Source: JAEEJA01 sp036343175 (GTDB lineage Bacteria > Bacillota > Clostridia > Lachnospirales > Lachnospiraceae). Taken from it: a stretch of DNA of 64,000 nt. Of this stretch, positions 35,086 to 43,229 are shown piece by piece; within the stretch, counting starts at the first letter, position 1, and every line of letters begins with the position of its first letter. The stretch is from NCBI GenBank assembly GCA_036343175.1, contig JAZASR010000001.1, positions 1 through 64,000 on the forward strand. The letters are read 5' to 3'. A program made the translations under genes and the position numbers. The notes under the pieces were generated by a model, which searched no databases, was not told the origin of the DNA, and was given only the letters and a program-made list of their open reading frames with translations.

Positions 35086-35172
35086 GTGGGAAACAGGTAA
35101 GAAGAATATTCCCGTTGACGCAATGACGTAAAGAGATGATCCTATCTTCCTGGTAAATGAGAAATTAATGAT

Positions 35173-35209
35173 AAAAAAGAACACCGGTATTTCCGGTGTT
35201 CTTTTTTTT
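35173..35209 (+). terminator. Strong intrinsic terminator
   Basis: A 15-bp perfect stem, AAAAAAGAACACCGG (35173-35187) / CCGGTGTTCTTTTTT (35193-35207), with a 5-base loop and a T run. Confidence 0.95.
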
Positions 35210-35248
35210 ATCGCCTGTGCCCGGAAAAAGCCGGCACATGAAGCTTTT

Positions 35249-35347
35249 AAGCAGCACGAACAGGACAGTATTCATTTTTCAAGCAGCACGGATAATAGGG
35301 CAGTATTCATTTTTCAAGCAGCACGAACAGGGCAGTATTCATTTTTA
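35249..35347. repeat. Tandem repeat, three units of 32-35 bp
   Basis: Units at 35249-35280, 35281-35315 and 35316-35347 each begin AAGCAGCACG and end CAGTATTCATTTTT. It lies between the terminator at 35173 and ecfT. Confidence 0.9.
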
Positions 35348-35400
35348 TGATCAACTATGCTACAATAGGCTTTAAAAAAGCAGGAAGGAGTAAAGACGCG

Positions 35401-36192
35401 ATGGGAAAGATCAATACGATCGGCCGTTATTACAAGGCTGATTCGGTCATACACAGGCTGGACCCGAGAGCCAAGCTCGCTATGGCCCTGATCTACATCA
35501 TTTCTGTATTCTTCGTGGACTCCCCCGTGGCTTTCATAGTGCCGGCGCTGGTACTGGTGATAGAGTATAAGCTTGCCAAAGTACCGCTTTCATTTGCTCT
35601 CAGAGGTCTTCGGGGCATGCTGATCCTTTTCCTCTTTACCGCTGTTCTGAATATGTTCTTTACACCCGGGCGTGTACTGGTAAGCTTCTGGAAGCTGCAT
35701 ATCACTTATGAAGGAATAGTGCTTGGCATTAAACTTGTGCTGCGCTTCTTATTTCTGGTAATAGGCTCATCACTGCTTACATATACTTCCACTCCTTCAG
35801 AGATCGCCGGGTCTTTAGAGACCCTGCTTAAACCCCTTAAGGTATTTAAGATTCCGGTCCATGATTTCGCGACCATGATAAGTATCGCTTTGAGGTTCAT
35901 ACCGCTATTCAGCGATCAGGCACAGCGTCTCAAGCTTGCCCAGGAAGCCCGCGGAGTTGATTTTTCAGAGGGGAGTATCTTCGTCAGGATGAAGAAACTT
36001 ACAAGCCTCGTGATACCGCTTTTCGTATCTGCCATTACCCGTTCCAATGAGCTTGCCCTTGCAATGGATGCCAGATGCTATAATTCTTCAGAGGGCCGTA
36101 CATATCTGCACCGCTTCGCATTTTCATTCAATGATTATGCAGCGATATTCCTGATGCTCATATATATGGTGCTGGTCATCATATTCCTGTGA
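35401..36192 (+). CDS. ecfT: ECF transporter transmembrane subunit EcfT
   Basis: 263 residues from ATG 35401 (AAGGAG ten bases upstream; an ORF start at 35347 lies inside the repeat and is unlikely). Visible: the N-terminal YYKADSVIHRLDPRAKLAMALIYIIS typical of EcfT, about five membrane segments, and the two coupling helices with Ala-Arg-Gly motifs (AQEARGVDFSEG; a degenerate AMDARCYN in the second). It links the ATPases to S components. Separated from ecfA2 by an unrelated gene, a terminator and a repeat. Confidence 0.92.
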   Translation: MGKINTIGRYYKADSVIHRLDPRAKLAMALIYIISVFFVDSPVAFIVPALVLVIEYKLAKVPLSFALRGLRGMLILFLFTAVLNMFFTPGRVLVSFWKLHITYEGIVLGIKLVLRFLFLVIGSSLLTYTSTPSEIAGSLETLLKPLKVFKIPVHDFATMISIALRFIPLFSDQAQRLKLAQEARGVDFSEGSIFVRMKKLTSLVIPLFVSAITRSNELALAMDARCYNSSEGRTYLHRFAFSFNDYAAIFLMLIYMVLVIIFL

Positions 36193-36359
36193 GGCTGCAT
36201 CTGACACCGGAGGCTAAAATGTCAGACAGGTTGTTTCTCTGCCTGTTGCCCGATCAGTAAGGCGATCAGTAAAGCCGCATCTGACATCAGGACTCTATCG
36301 GTACTTTATTTTGCCTGTAATAATCTCAATATTTTCAAATCATTATTATATATCTGTTA

Positions 36360-36388
36360 TTGACATTAGAGAAATTTTGTCTTATTAT
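36360..36388 (+). promoter_or_regulatory. Near-perfect sigma-A promoter upstream of a small membrane peptide
   Basis: TTGACA at 36360-36365 and TATTAT at 36383-36388 with an exact 17-base spacer. It is 84 bases before the ATG at 36472 and directed to that small gene, convergent to the gene at 36550. Confidence 0.75.
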
Positions 36389-36405
36389 GTTAGCAGAAAC
36401 TAACA
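36388..36405. promoter_or_regulatory. Operator-like inverted repeat over the transcription start
   Basis: TGTTAG (36388-36393) and CTAACA (36400-36405) are perfect inverted repeats 6 bases apart, overlapping the last base of the -10 box and the expected start site. This is a position where a bound repressor would block transcription; the regulator is unknown. Confidence 0.5.
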
Positions 36406-36471
36406 AATGGCATTTTGCATTATCTGATATTAAAATTGCTATTTTGTAGAATACATGGAGAAATGTTAGTT

Positions 36472-36570
36472 ATGATTAACGCAATTATTGTTTTAGTACT
36501 TGTGATCCTTGCAGTCGTCTGTATATTGGTTATTTGTTATCCTGAATTATCAGTCATGAGCAACCATTGA
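36472..36570 (+). CDS. Putative 32-residue single-pass membrane peptide
   Basis: ATG 36472 to TGA 36568 encodes 32 residues: INAIIVLVLVILAVVCILVI is a continuous hydrophobic helix, followed by a short polar tail with Pro, Glu and His. GGAG at 36457-36460 is 11 bases upstream, which is workable though long. A near-consensus promoter and an operator-like repeat lie upstream. The last 21 bases overlap the 3' end of the convergent gene at 36550. It could be a small regulatory membrane protein or a toxin-like peptide; coding status is not proven. Confidence 0.45.
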   Translation: MINAIIVLVLVILAVVCILVICYPELSVMSNH

Positions 36571-37206
36571 CCTGAATGCATCAGCCGGAAATATGAATCT
36601 CTCATCAAGTCCCGCGTCACGGCACAGATCTGCTATCTCCTCATGAGAGATATCCTGCGGAGTGCCGTCAATTGCAAGGGGGACTTTGAACTTCCTTGAA
36701 AATTCAGCGGAACACCTGATCAGGTCTTTTATGACAAAATTCTTTTCTGAAACTTTATCATTCATGATATGAGATCCTGATCCAACTGTATTCGCTTCCT
36801 TAAGAACTGCATCAGTCAGGACATCGGACCCGGGTCCGACAGGATCCGCAGCGAGGGTACTCATAGCCCCATGCAATAGCGGGTCATTTAACACCACAAA
36901 CCCCATATCGGCACCTGATTCATAAGCTGAAAACAGCACTTCGGTATCCTGAGTCTTTACGATGACAGGCAGGTCGGAGTGCATTTTAATGGTACGTATT
37001 GCTGAAAAAGCCTGAAGAGTGCGGTTTGCAGATCTATGATCCAGACAGTCAAGGTTTAATATGATAAGTTCGAAATTATTGTCTTCAGCTTCATTTACCA
37101 TGTCTGCAATGGTATCAAGAGAGAAGTCATCGTCCGCAAATGTCATCTCGAATGCTTTGTATTGCTTATTGCCATCAGCCTGAAATATTTTCTTACCTAT
37201 GACCAT
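36550..37206 (-). CDS. Uncharacterised cytoplasmic alpha/beta protein
   Basis: 218 residues, no confident family. Alternating predicted strands and helices (FELIILNLDCLD, SDLPVIVKTQD, YESGADMGFVVLNDP, KFKVPLAIDGTP, DERFIFPADA) suggest a TIM-barrel or receiver-like fold; the second half resembles barrel ends of dihydropteroate-synthase-like domains. No catalytic motif is visible. Start ATG 37206 has GTGGAGATAAG upstream. It lies 62 bases after the EAL gene on the same strand, so the two are probably co-transcribed. Function not assigned. Confidence 0.5.
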   Translation of the reverse strand: MVIGKKIFQADGNKQYKAFEMTFADDDFSLDTIADMVNEAEDNNFELIILNLDCLDHRSANRTLQAFSAIRTIKMHSDLPVIVKTQDTEVLFSAYESGADMGFVVLNDPLLHGAMSTLAADPVGPGSDVLTDAVLKEANTVGSGSHIMNDKVSEKNFVIKDLIRCSAEFSRKFKVPLAIDGTPQDISHEEIADLCRDAGLDERFIFPADAFRSMVAHD

Positions 37207-37268
37207 CTTATCTCCACTTGTTTTTCGGTATAATAGTAATGATGTGCATTCGCCTTTTTGAATAAAAC

Positions 37269-39194
37269 CTACGCGGACCTCTTAAAATATTCAGTGAGCT
37301 GCTCTATCGGTATAGGCCTTGAATATTTATAGCCTTGCAGATACTTTGCGCACATGTTTTCGCACATTTCTTCGTCCTTTGAGTCTTCGATACCTTCATA
37401 GAGCACTGAATAATTGAGCTCGCTGAACATATGGGCCAGGTAGTTTACCATGGTCTCGCTCTTCCGATCCTTTGACGAAGCTATAACTAAAGACCGGTCG
37501 AACTTGATGATATCAAACGGCAACTCAATGATCCTGTCGAAGTTGGAGTATCCGGTCCCGAAATCATCAAGGTAGAAGAGGATGCCGTGTTCCTTAAGTT
37601 CGTTGATCTTTGATTTCATAAGAAGGAAGTCGTTGTAGTTATGGCTCTCTGTAATTTCCACAGCGACCTTGCTGATAGGTATCCCGGTATTCATAATGAT
37701 GTGCTGAATATCCATGCAGAAGTTCTCGTCACGTACGTCAATGACTGAAAAGTTTACGGAAATTCTCTTGACTATGTAGTTATTATCCAGCAGACTCTTT
37801 ATCTGCTTGCAGGTCTTATTCAGCATTATAAGGCTCAGCATATGAATGTAATTGTGAGACTCGGCAAGCGGTATGAACTGATCAGGGTATACGATGCCGG
37901 TGCGGTCAAGCTTGAGCCTCATAAGAGCCTCAGCTGTATCATAAGTGCGTTCAGTGGTGTTGAATACCGGCTGGCAGTAGACAAGGACTCTCGGGTCATC
38001 TAAGTTCCGTTTGTGGGTGATGTCCTCGAGCTCATAGAGGATATACTGCATGTCATTATAATCCTCAAACTGCTGCGAGCTTGAGGTCTCGATCGTGTTG
38101 AAGGCCATGGACTTTTCGATATATTTGATAAAGCTGATATAATCGTTGCCATGGCTTAAGCCATCATATGTCTTCGTGACTACGAGTTTATAATCATACT
38201 TGTAGGCAGTGTATTCTTTTTCAAGTTTATCGCGAAAGAGCTCTGCTATAAACCTGACACGATCCATATTCACCTTTCTTCCCCTTATGACCATTATAAG
38301 GCGGCCGTTGGTGATCTTAAAGAGGACCGCTTTTCTGGAATGCTTATTGTAAAAGTCCTTGATCATCTTTTTAAGCGCTGTCGGAAAGCCGATATTTCCT
38401 TCGAATTCCGGAATATAGACGCTGATGAAAGCCAGTTCTTTATGGTGCTTGTATTTTTCTTCGATATAGTCGCTGAATGCCCTCTGGTCGAGGGTTCCAA
38501 GCCCCGCATCATAAGGATTGGCGTGCATAAGGAAGAGGAGGGCGATCATAGGCATTGCCAGAGCAAATAAGGCAAATGATGACTGGTTATTGAAAATTTC
38601 TGTTACCAGTATCATTATGGACAGAAAGAGCGTCCACATGATGCCCTTGAAGATCTGAGGGAAGAGCTGCTTCTTGTGAATGGCGAGCTCTGCTACTCCG
38701 AAGGCAAAATATAAGAAAAGCACTATCCTGAATACGCTGATAGAATATGGCCCGCCTTCAGGAGGATTGTCGAGGCTGAAGCCCCAGTGATAGACACTTC
38801 CTATGATATCACATGCTATCACGCCAAGATTTATGAAAAATGAAGTCACAAGCATGAGCTCATTTCTTCTCTTACTGCTGCTGATGGCGATAAGAATGTA
38901 TGCCAGATAAGAGGTCATGGTGCAGAGAGTAAAGAAATGGAAAAACAGCCGGAACAGATATATCAGAGGTGATGTTGGATACATCTCAAGCCAGAGATGG
39001 AAAAAGAGACTGCCGCCGCCGGAAAGGGCCACGCATACAAATATACATCTGAATGCAAAGTAGAAACGATCCCTGTTTATGTAGGTCGTCAGCATAAGGA
39101 TCAGGATAAGTATGCACATAGTAAATATAACGACGTCAACAGCCGGCGTATAATTACTATAGAAAGACAGAGAGTCCGAAAAGTATTCTCTCAT
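37269..39194 (-). CDS. Membrane-bound EAL-domain cyclic-di-GMP phosphodiesterase
   Basis: 641 residues from ATG 39194 (AGGAGG nine bases upstream). The N-terminal 230 residues contain about seven membrane segments, a 7TM-type sensor. Residues about 235-385 form a degenerate GGDEF-like domain without a GGDEF motif. Residues about 390-641 are an EAL domain with the catalytic set visible: EALMR, Asn of SVNFS, VEITES, DDFGTGYSN, Lys of IIKFDRS, YEGIED and Gln in LQGYKYSRP. Expected to hydrolyse cyclic-di-GMP in response to a membrane signal. An unknown gene follows 62 bases downstream. Confidence 0.9.
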   Translation of the reverse strand: MREYFSDSLSFYSNYTPAVDVVIFTMCILILILMLTTYINRDRFYFAFRCIFVCVALSGGGSLFFHLWLEMYPTSPLIYLFRLFFHFFTLCTMTSYLAYILIAISSSKRRNELMLVTSFFINLGVIACDIIGSVYHWGFSLDNPPEGGPYSISVFRIVLFLYFAFGVAELAIHKKQLFPQIFKGIMWTLFLSIMILVTEIFNNQSSFALFALAMPMIALLFLMHANPYDAGLGTLDQRAFSDYIEEKYKHHKELAFISVYIPEFEGNIGFPTALKKMIKDFYNKHSRKAVLFKITNGRLIMVIRGRKVNMDRVRFIAELFRDKLEKEYTAYKYDYKLVVTKTYDGLSHGNDYISFIKYIEKSMAFNTIETSSSQQFEDYNDMQYILYELEDITHKRNLDDPRVLVYCQPVFNTTERTYDTAEALMRLKLDRTGIVYPDQFIPLAESHNYIHMLSLIMLNKTCKQIKSLLDNNYIVKRISVNFSVIDVRDENFCMDIQHIIMNTGIPISKVAVEITESHNYNDFLLMKSKINELKEHGILFYLDDFGTGYSNFDRIIELPFDIIKFDRSLVIASSKDRKSETMVNYLAHMFSELNYSVLYEGIEDSKDEEMCENMCAKYLQGYKYSRPIPIEQLTEYFKRSA

Positions 39195-39523
39195 TATCAG
39201 CAACCTCCTGAAGAATTTTATTGGATACTATTATATTATTTTAACATTTATTGAAGATCATAACAAGCATTTATATGAGGCGTATATGCAAAAATAACGG
39301 ATATGGTTTATTTATATCATATCTTATTCAAAGTGGGTATTTAAGTATGGATGGATCCGTGGTATAATAAAATATCTATACACTGCCGTATGTCATATCG
39401 CAGACCTTATTTTTATAGAGGGAATGAATGACAATGTGCGGCATTTATTATGACTGGGTCCGGTTCATGACAAAGGAGGCAATTGTCCTTAAATCTCCGG
39501 GTCAGAGGAAAGATCGATACATA

Positions 39524-40312
39524 ATGAAAAAAGAGATCAACAGTGCCATGCACAACAGCCAGATCACTGCAAGATTTAAGGAACTGCTTGCAAGGTCAGA
39601 GCATATCGGCAGATATGTGTATTCTGATTTTCATTCGATAAATGATAAGGCGTTCCTGAAGGCGGCAGGTTTCTCGGGTCCCTCAGATCCGAGGGTAAAG
39701 GCCTATGGAGGCATGGACTATGCTGAGAAAGTGATATATCGGTTCGGCGATCCGGATGAGATCGGCTATGAAGAGCCATTTCCTATCGATATCATACTTA
39801 TAAAGCCCGAAAGCAGCCGCTTTGGCGCACTCACCCACCCGGATGTTCTTGGTACCATCATGGGTCTTGGCATAGAAAGAAAAAAGATAGGCGACATAAG
39901 GCTTGATCCTGAAGGGTCATGCGCTGTCGTATTTTCTACAGAGGCAATGACTGATCTGATACTTAACTCAGTTACTATGATCAGAAGAATGCCGGTGGAT
40001 CTTGAGAAAATAGAGCCTGACCAGATTCCAGCAAACGTCCGTGTCCGTTTTGACGAGAAGAGCATAGTGGTATCGTCGATGAGGGTAGATGCTGTGGGAG
40101 CTGCCATAGCTCATCTTTCCAGGTCAGCTCTCTCTCTTGCCATGGCAGGAAAAGAGGTCATATTGAATGGCGAACCCGTAAATAAGGCATCCTCCTCTGT
40201 TAAAAAGGATGATGTCCTTGTGATCAGAGGTCACGGCAAGTTCATAATAGGTGAACCGGAGGGAGAGACCAGGAGCGGGAAGCTGCACCTGATGGTGAAA
40301 AAATTCATTTGA
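39524..40312 (+). CDS. S4-domain RNA-binding protein, YlmH family
   Basis: 262 residues from ATG 39524; an alternative start at 39428 would add 32 residues without family likeness. The C-terminal S4 domain is clear (SMRVDAVGAAIAHLSRSALSLAMAGKEVILNGEPVNKASSSVKKDDVLVIRGHGKF), and the N-terminal part matches YlmH proteins (ARFKELLARSEHIGRYVYSDF, LTHPDVLGTIMGLGIERKKIGDI). YlmH of Bacillus subtilis acts on stalled large ribosomal subunits in ribosome quality control. In many Firmicutes it lies in the sepF-ylmG-ylmH-divIVA cluster; here it precedes rsmA. Confidence 0.85.
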   Translation: MKKEINSAMHNSQITARFKELLARSEHIGRYVYSDFHSINDKAFLKAAGFSGPSDPRVKAYGGMDYAEKVIYRFGDPDEIGYEEPFPIDIILIKPESSRFGALTHPDVLGTIMGLGIERKKIGDIRLDPEGSCAVVFSTEAMTDLILNSVTMIRRMPVDLEKIEPDQIPANVRVRFDEKSIVVSSMRVDAVGAAIAHLSRSALSLAMAGKEVILNGEPVNKASSSVKKDDVLVIRGHGKFIIGEPEGETRSGKLHLMVKKFI

Positions 40313-40319
40313 AAAATAA

Positions 40320-40434
40320 GGTAAAGACTGAATGTAATATAAGGTAAAGACTGAATGTAATATCAGGCAAACCATTAATGAAATATAAGATAAAGTCTGA
40401 ATGTAATATCAGGCAAAGCCTGTTTGCAATATAA
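40320..40434. repeat. Tandem repeat, five units of exactly 23 bp
   Basis: Units start at 40320, 40343, 40366, 40389 and 40412. The consensus is GGTAAAGACTGAATGTAATA followed by TAA or TCA. The array ends directly at the GGAG ribosome binding site of rsmA (40435-40438). Confidence 0.95.
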
Positions 40435-40442
40435 GGAGTAAT

Positions 40443-41312
40443 ATGGAAAAGCTCATTGACCCGGGGACCACGGCCGATATCCTTAAGAAGTTTGACTTTC
40501 ATTTTCAAAAGCGCTACGGGCAGAACTTTCTGATAGATGAAAACGTCCTGTATAAGATAATAGATGCTGCCCGTATTACAAAGGATGACTTTGTGCTTGA
40601 AGTTGGTCCCGGAATCGGGACTATGACCCAGGCTCTTTCGGAGGCTGCCGGCAGGGTGATGGCAGTTGAGATAGATAAGAATCTGATACCGGTCCTCGAG
40701 TACACATTAAAGGATCGAAGCAATGTTACAATAGTGAATGAAGATATCATGAAGCTGAATATCAGGGCGGTTGCGGAAGAATACAATGGCGGGAGGCCGA
40801 TAAAGGTCGCTGCCAATCTTCCATATTATATAACGACCCCTGTCATCATGTATCTCTTTGAGGCGCATGTGCCATTGGAGAGCATAACGGTCATGGTACA
40901 GAAAGAGGTCGCAGACCGCATGAAAGCTTCGCCGGGCGGAAAGGATTACGGGGCCCTGTCTGTGGCGGTCCAGCATTATTCTGTGCCGGAAGCTGTCGGC
41001 CTGGTACCGCCTAACTGCTTTATTCCGCGGCCAAAGGTCACAAGCCAGGTAATAAACCTGCGCATGGACCTTACTGAAGATGAAAAAAGAGTAAGGAAAG
41101 TAAAAGACGAAGAAAAGATGTTCGATCTTGTGAAGGCGGCATTTGGCCAGAGGCGTAAGACGCTTGTAAATGCAGTGCTCAACTCCGGTTCATTTGATGT
41201 GACCCGTTTACAGTTAGAAGGGTTTCTTAAGAATATGGGACTGGACGCTTCTGTCAGGGGAGAAAAGCTTTCACCGCAGCAGTTCATAGAGCTTTCAGAA
41301 TATCTGCCATAA
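40443..41312 (+). CDS. rsmA: 16S rRNA dimethyladenosine transferase
   Basis: 289 residues. Conserved KsgA/RsmA motifs are visible: KRYGQNFLIDENVL, SAM-binding VLEVGPGIGTMTQ, catalytic NLPYY, and the C-terminal FGQRRKTLVNAV. It dimethylates two adjacent adenosines near the 3' end of 16S rRNA during 30S maturation. Start ATG 40443 has AAGGAG six bases upstream, contributed partly by the end of the 23-bp repeat array. Next gene 15 bases later. Confidence 0.96.
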   Translation: MEKLIDPGTTADILKKFDFHFQKRYGQNFLIDENVLYKIIDAARITKDDFVLEVGPGIGTMTQALSEAAGRVMAVEIDKNLIPVLEYTLKDRSNVTIVNEDIMKLNIRAVAEEYNGGRPIKVAANLPYYITTPVIMYLFEAHVPLESITVMVQKEVADRMKASPGGKDYGALSVAVQHYSVPEAVGLVPPNCFIPRPKVTSQVINLRMDLTEDEKRVRKVKDEEKMFDLVKAAFGQRRKTLVNAVLNSGSFDVTRLQLEGFLKNMGLDASVRGEKLSPQQFIELSEYLP

Positions 41313-41327
41313 GGAGGATCTTATAAG

Positions 41328-43205
41328 ATGCTTGTTTCAGAGAAACTTGCCATGCTCAGAAAATATATGAAAAAGCAGGGGATCGACGCCTATTATGTCA
41401 CTACCTGTGATTATCACTGCTCAGAATATACAGGCGGCTACTTCAAGACACGGGAGTATCTTTCAGGCTTTACAGGTTCAAGAGGAGACCTGATCGTTAC
41501 AGATACTGATGCATATCTCTGGACAGACGGAAGGTATTTCATCCAGGCGGCAGAGGAACTGGAGGGCTCCGGAATAGTCCTTATGAAGGAAAGAGAGGAG
41601 AATGTTCCTACAACATATGAATTTATAGAGCAAAAGGCCTGTAAAGGATATACAGTCGGACTGGATGCAAAATGTGTTCCTGCTGATTTCTGCTTCGTCC
41701 TGAAAAAGCTTCTTAAGAAGAAAAAAGCCATACTTAAGACCAATGCGGACCTTGCATCAAGGGTGTGGTTTGCAGACTACGTTAACAGACCGGAAATGGT
41801 CACCAATCCTGTCTATTCATTGAGCACTGAGTATACAGGAGAGTCACGCAGCGAAAAGCTTAAACGTGTAAGAAAGAAAATGAAGGAATACGGAGCAGAT
41901 CTGCATATCATAGCTTCACTCGATGATATAGCCTGGATCACGAATCTCAGAGGTACGGATATTCCGTGCAACCCGGTATTCTTAAGTTTCCTTGCCATAA
42001 GGGACGATTCATGCGTCCTTTTTGCGGATCCTGAGTGCTTTGACAGCAGGACTATTGAGTATCTGCAGGCAGACGGAGTAAGCGTGCTGCCATACGAAAA
42101 GATCTATGATCTCCTTAAGATGGACAGGTACAGCCGGGTGCTTTTAGATATGAAACGCGTAAACGGAGCCATAGTTGAAGCTGTTCCGGATAAGAAAAAG
42201 ATAATAAACTACCCTAATCCCTCTGTGCTTATGAAGGCAGTGAAGAATGAGACAGAGCAGGCAAATGAAAAACAGGCCCACATAAGCGATGGCATTGCGA
42301 TCACAAAGCTTATCTACTGGCTGAAGGTCAGATGTACTACAGCTGACGGAGTCCTTAAGGATGAGAATGGCAATGAAGTTACAGAGATCAGGGTGGCAGA
42401 AAAGCTCGAAGAGCTCCGGAGCGGAATAGAGGATTATAAAGGTCCTTCATTTGATACCATAGCGGGCTTTGGCCCTCACGGCGCAATAGTTCATTATGAA
42501 GCAGACCCCAAGACAAATGCAGTCATTAAAGCGGATGATTTCCTTCTGCTTGATATGGGCGGCCAGTACCTGCGCGGCACTACAGATATCACAAGAACTG
42601 TATTCACAGGGAATCACAGAGGCAGCGATGGGGCTCTTCTTCCGGGCAACAGCGCCGAAGCGGATAAAGAGAGAAAGACTTGGTACACTACAGTACTTAA
42701 AGGTCATCTTGCGCTTCAGAATGCGGTGTTCAAAAAGGGTACATCCGGCGCAGCGCTGGATATGCTTGCCAGGAGGCCTATATGGGAGATGGGAGCTGAT
42801 TTCAATCATGGCACCGGCCACGGAGTCGGCTATTTCCTCAATGTGCATGAGGAACCCAACAGGATAAGCTATCACGTAAGCAGGAATCCCGGAGACAATC
42901 CGGACTTCGTACCGGGCATGATAACATCCGATGAACCCGGGATATACCTTGAGGGAAAATTCGGCATCAGAATAGAAAATCTCACTCTCTGTGAGGAGAG
43001 ACATAAGAATGAATTCGGTGAATTCTATGGTCTGACTCCATTAACGCTTGTTCCTTACGAAAGGGACGCCATAGAACCGTCGCTCCTCAATGACCTTGAG
43101 AAAGAGGAATTTCGCAAGTACAACGTCTTAGTATACGATGTGATAGGGCCTCATCTTGAACCTGAAGAGAAAGACTGGCTGTATAAGGTGACAGAGCCGC
43201 TGTAA
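41328..43205 (+). CDS. Xaa-Pro aminopeptidase (M24B, three-domain form)
   Basis: 625 residues, the long form with two creatinase-like N-terminal domains (about 1-300) and the pita-bread catalytic domain (about 300-545), and a C-terminal tail. Metal ligands are visible as Asp in LLLDMGGQY, Asp in GTTDITRT, His in HGTGHGVGYF, Glu in TSDEPGIY and Glu in IRIENL. It removes an N-terminal residue before proline. Start ATG 41328 has GGAGG upstream, 15 bases after rsmA. Probably co-transcribed with rsmA and the M16C peptidase. Confidence 0.93.
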   Translation: MLVSEKLAMLRKYMKKQGIDAYYVTTCDYHCSEYTGGYFKTREYLSGFTGSRGDLIVTDTDAYLWTDGRYFIQAAEELEGSGIVLMKEREENVPTTYEFIEQKACKGYTVGLDAKCVPADFCFVLKKLLKKKKAILKTNADLASRVWFADYVNRPEMVTNPVYSLSTEYTGESRSEKLKRVRKKMKEYGADLHIIASLDDIAWITNLRGTDIPCNPVFLSFLAIRDDSCVLFADPECFDSRTIEYLQADGVSVLPYEKIYDLLKMDRYSRVLLDMKRVNGAIVEAVPDKKKIINYPNPSVLMKAVKNETEQANEKQAHISDGIAITKLIYWLKVRCTTADGVLKDENGNEVTEIRVAEKLEELRSGIEDYKGPSFDTIAGFGPHGAIVHYEADPKTNAVIKADDFLLLDMGGQYLRGTTDITRTVFTGNHRGSDGALLPGNSAEADKERKTWYTTVLKGHLALQNAVFKKGTSGAALDMLARRPIWEMGADFNHGTGHGVGYFLNVHEEPNRISYHVSRNPGDNPDFVPGMITSDEPGIYLEGKFGIRIENLTLCEERHKNEFGEFYGLTPLTLVPYERDAIEPSLLNDLEKEEFRKYNVLVYDVIGPHLEPEEKDWLYKVTEPL

Positions 43206-43229
43206 GATGATAAAAAAAGGAGAGAATAT

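Noticed and set aside
36193..36359. Repeated GCATCTGACA and CGATCAGTAA strings after ecfT
   Set aside because: Only two copies each, with weak hairpins and no T run; not enough to call a repeat or terminator.
39428..39523. Upstream start for the YlmH-like gene
   Set aside because: Would add 32 residues unlike any YlmH protein; ATG 39524 fits the family N-terminus better.
40320..40434. Possible CRISPR array
   Set aside because: Units are directly adjacent with no unique spacers and no cas genes are present; it is a simple tandem repeat.
40366..40442. Cyclic-di-GMP riboswitch suggested by GGCAAACC-like text
   Set aside because: The string belongs to a 23-bp repeat unit and the rest of the riboswitch consensus is absent.
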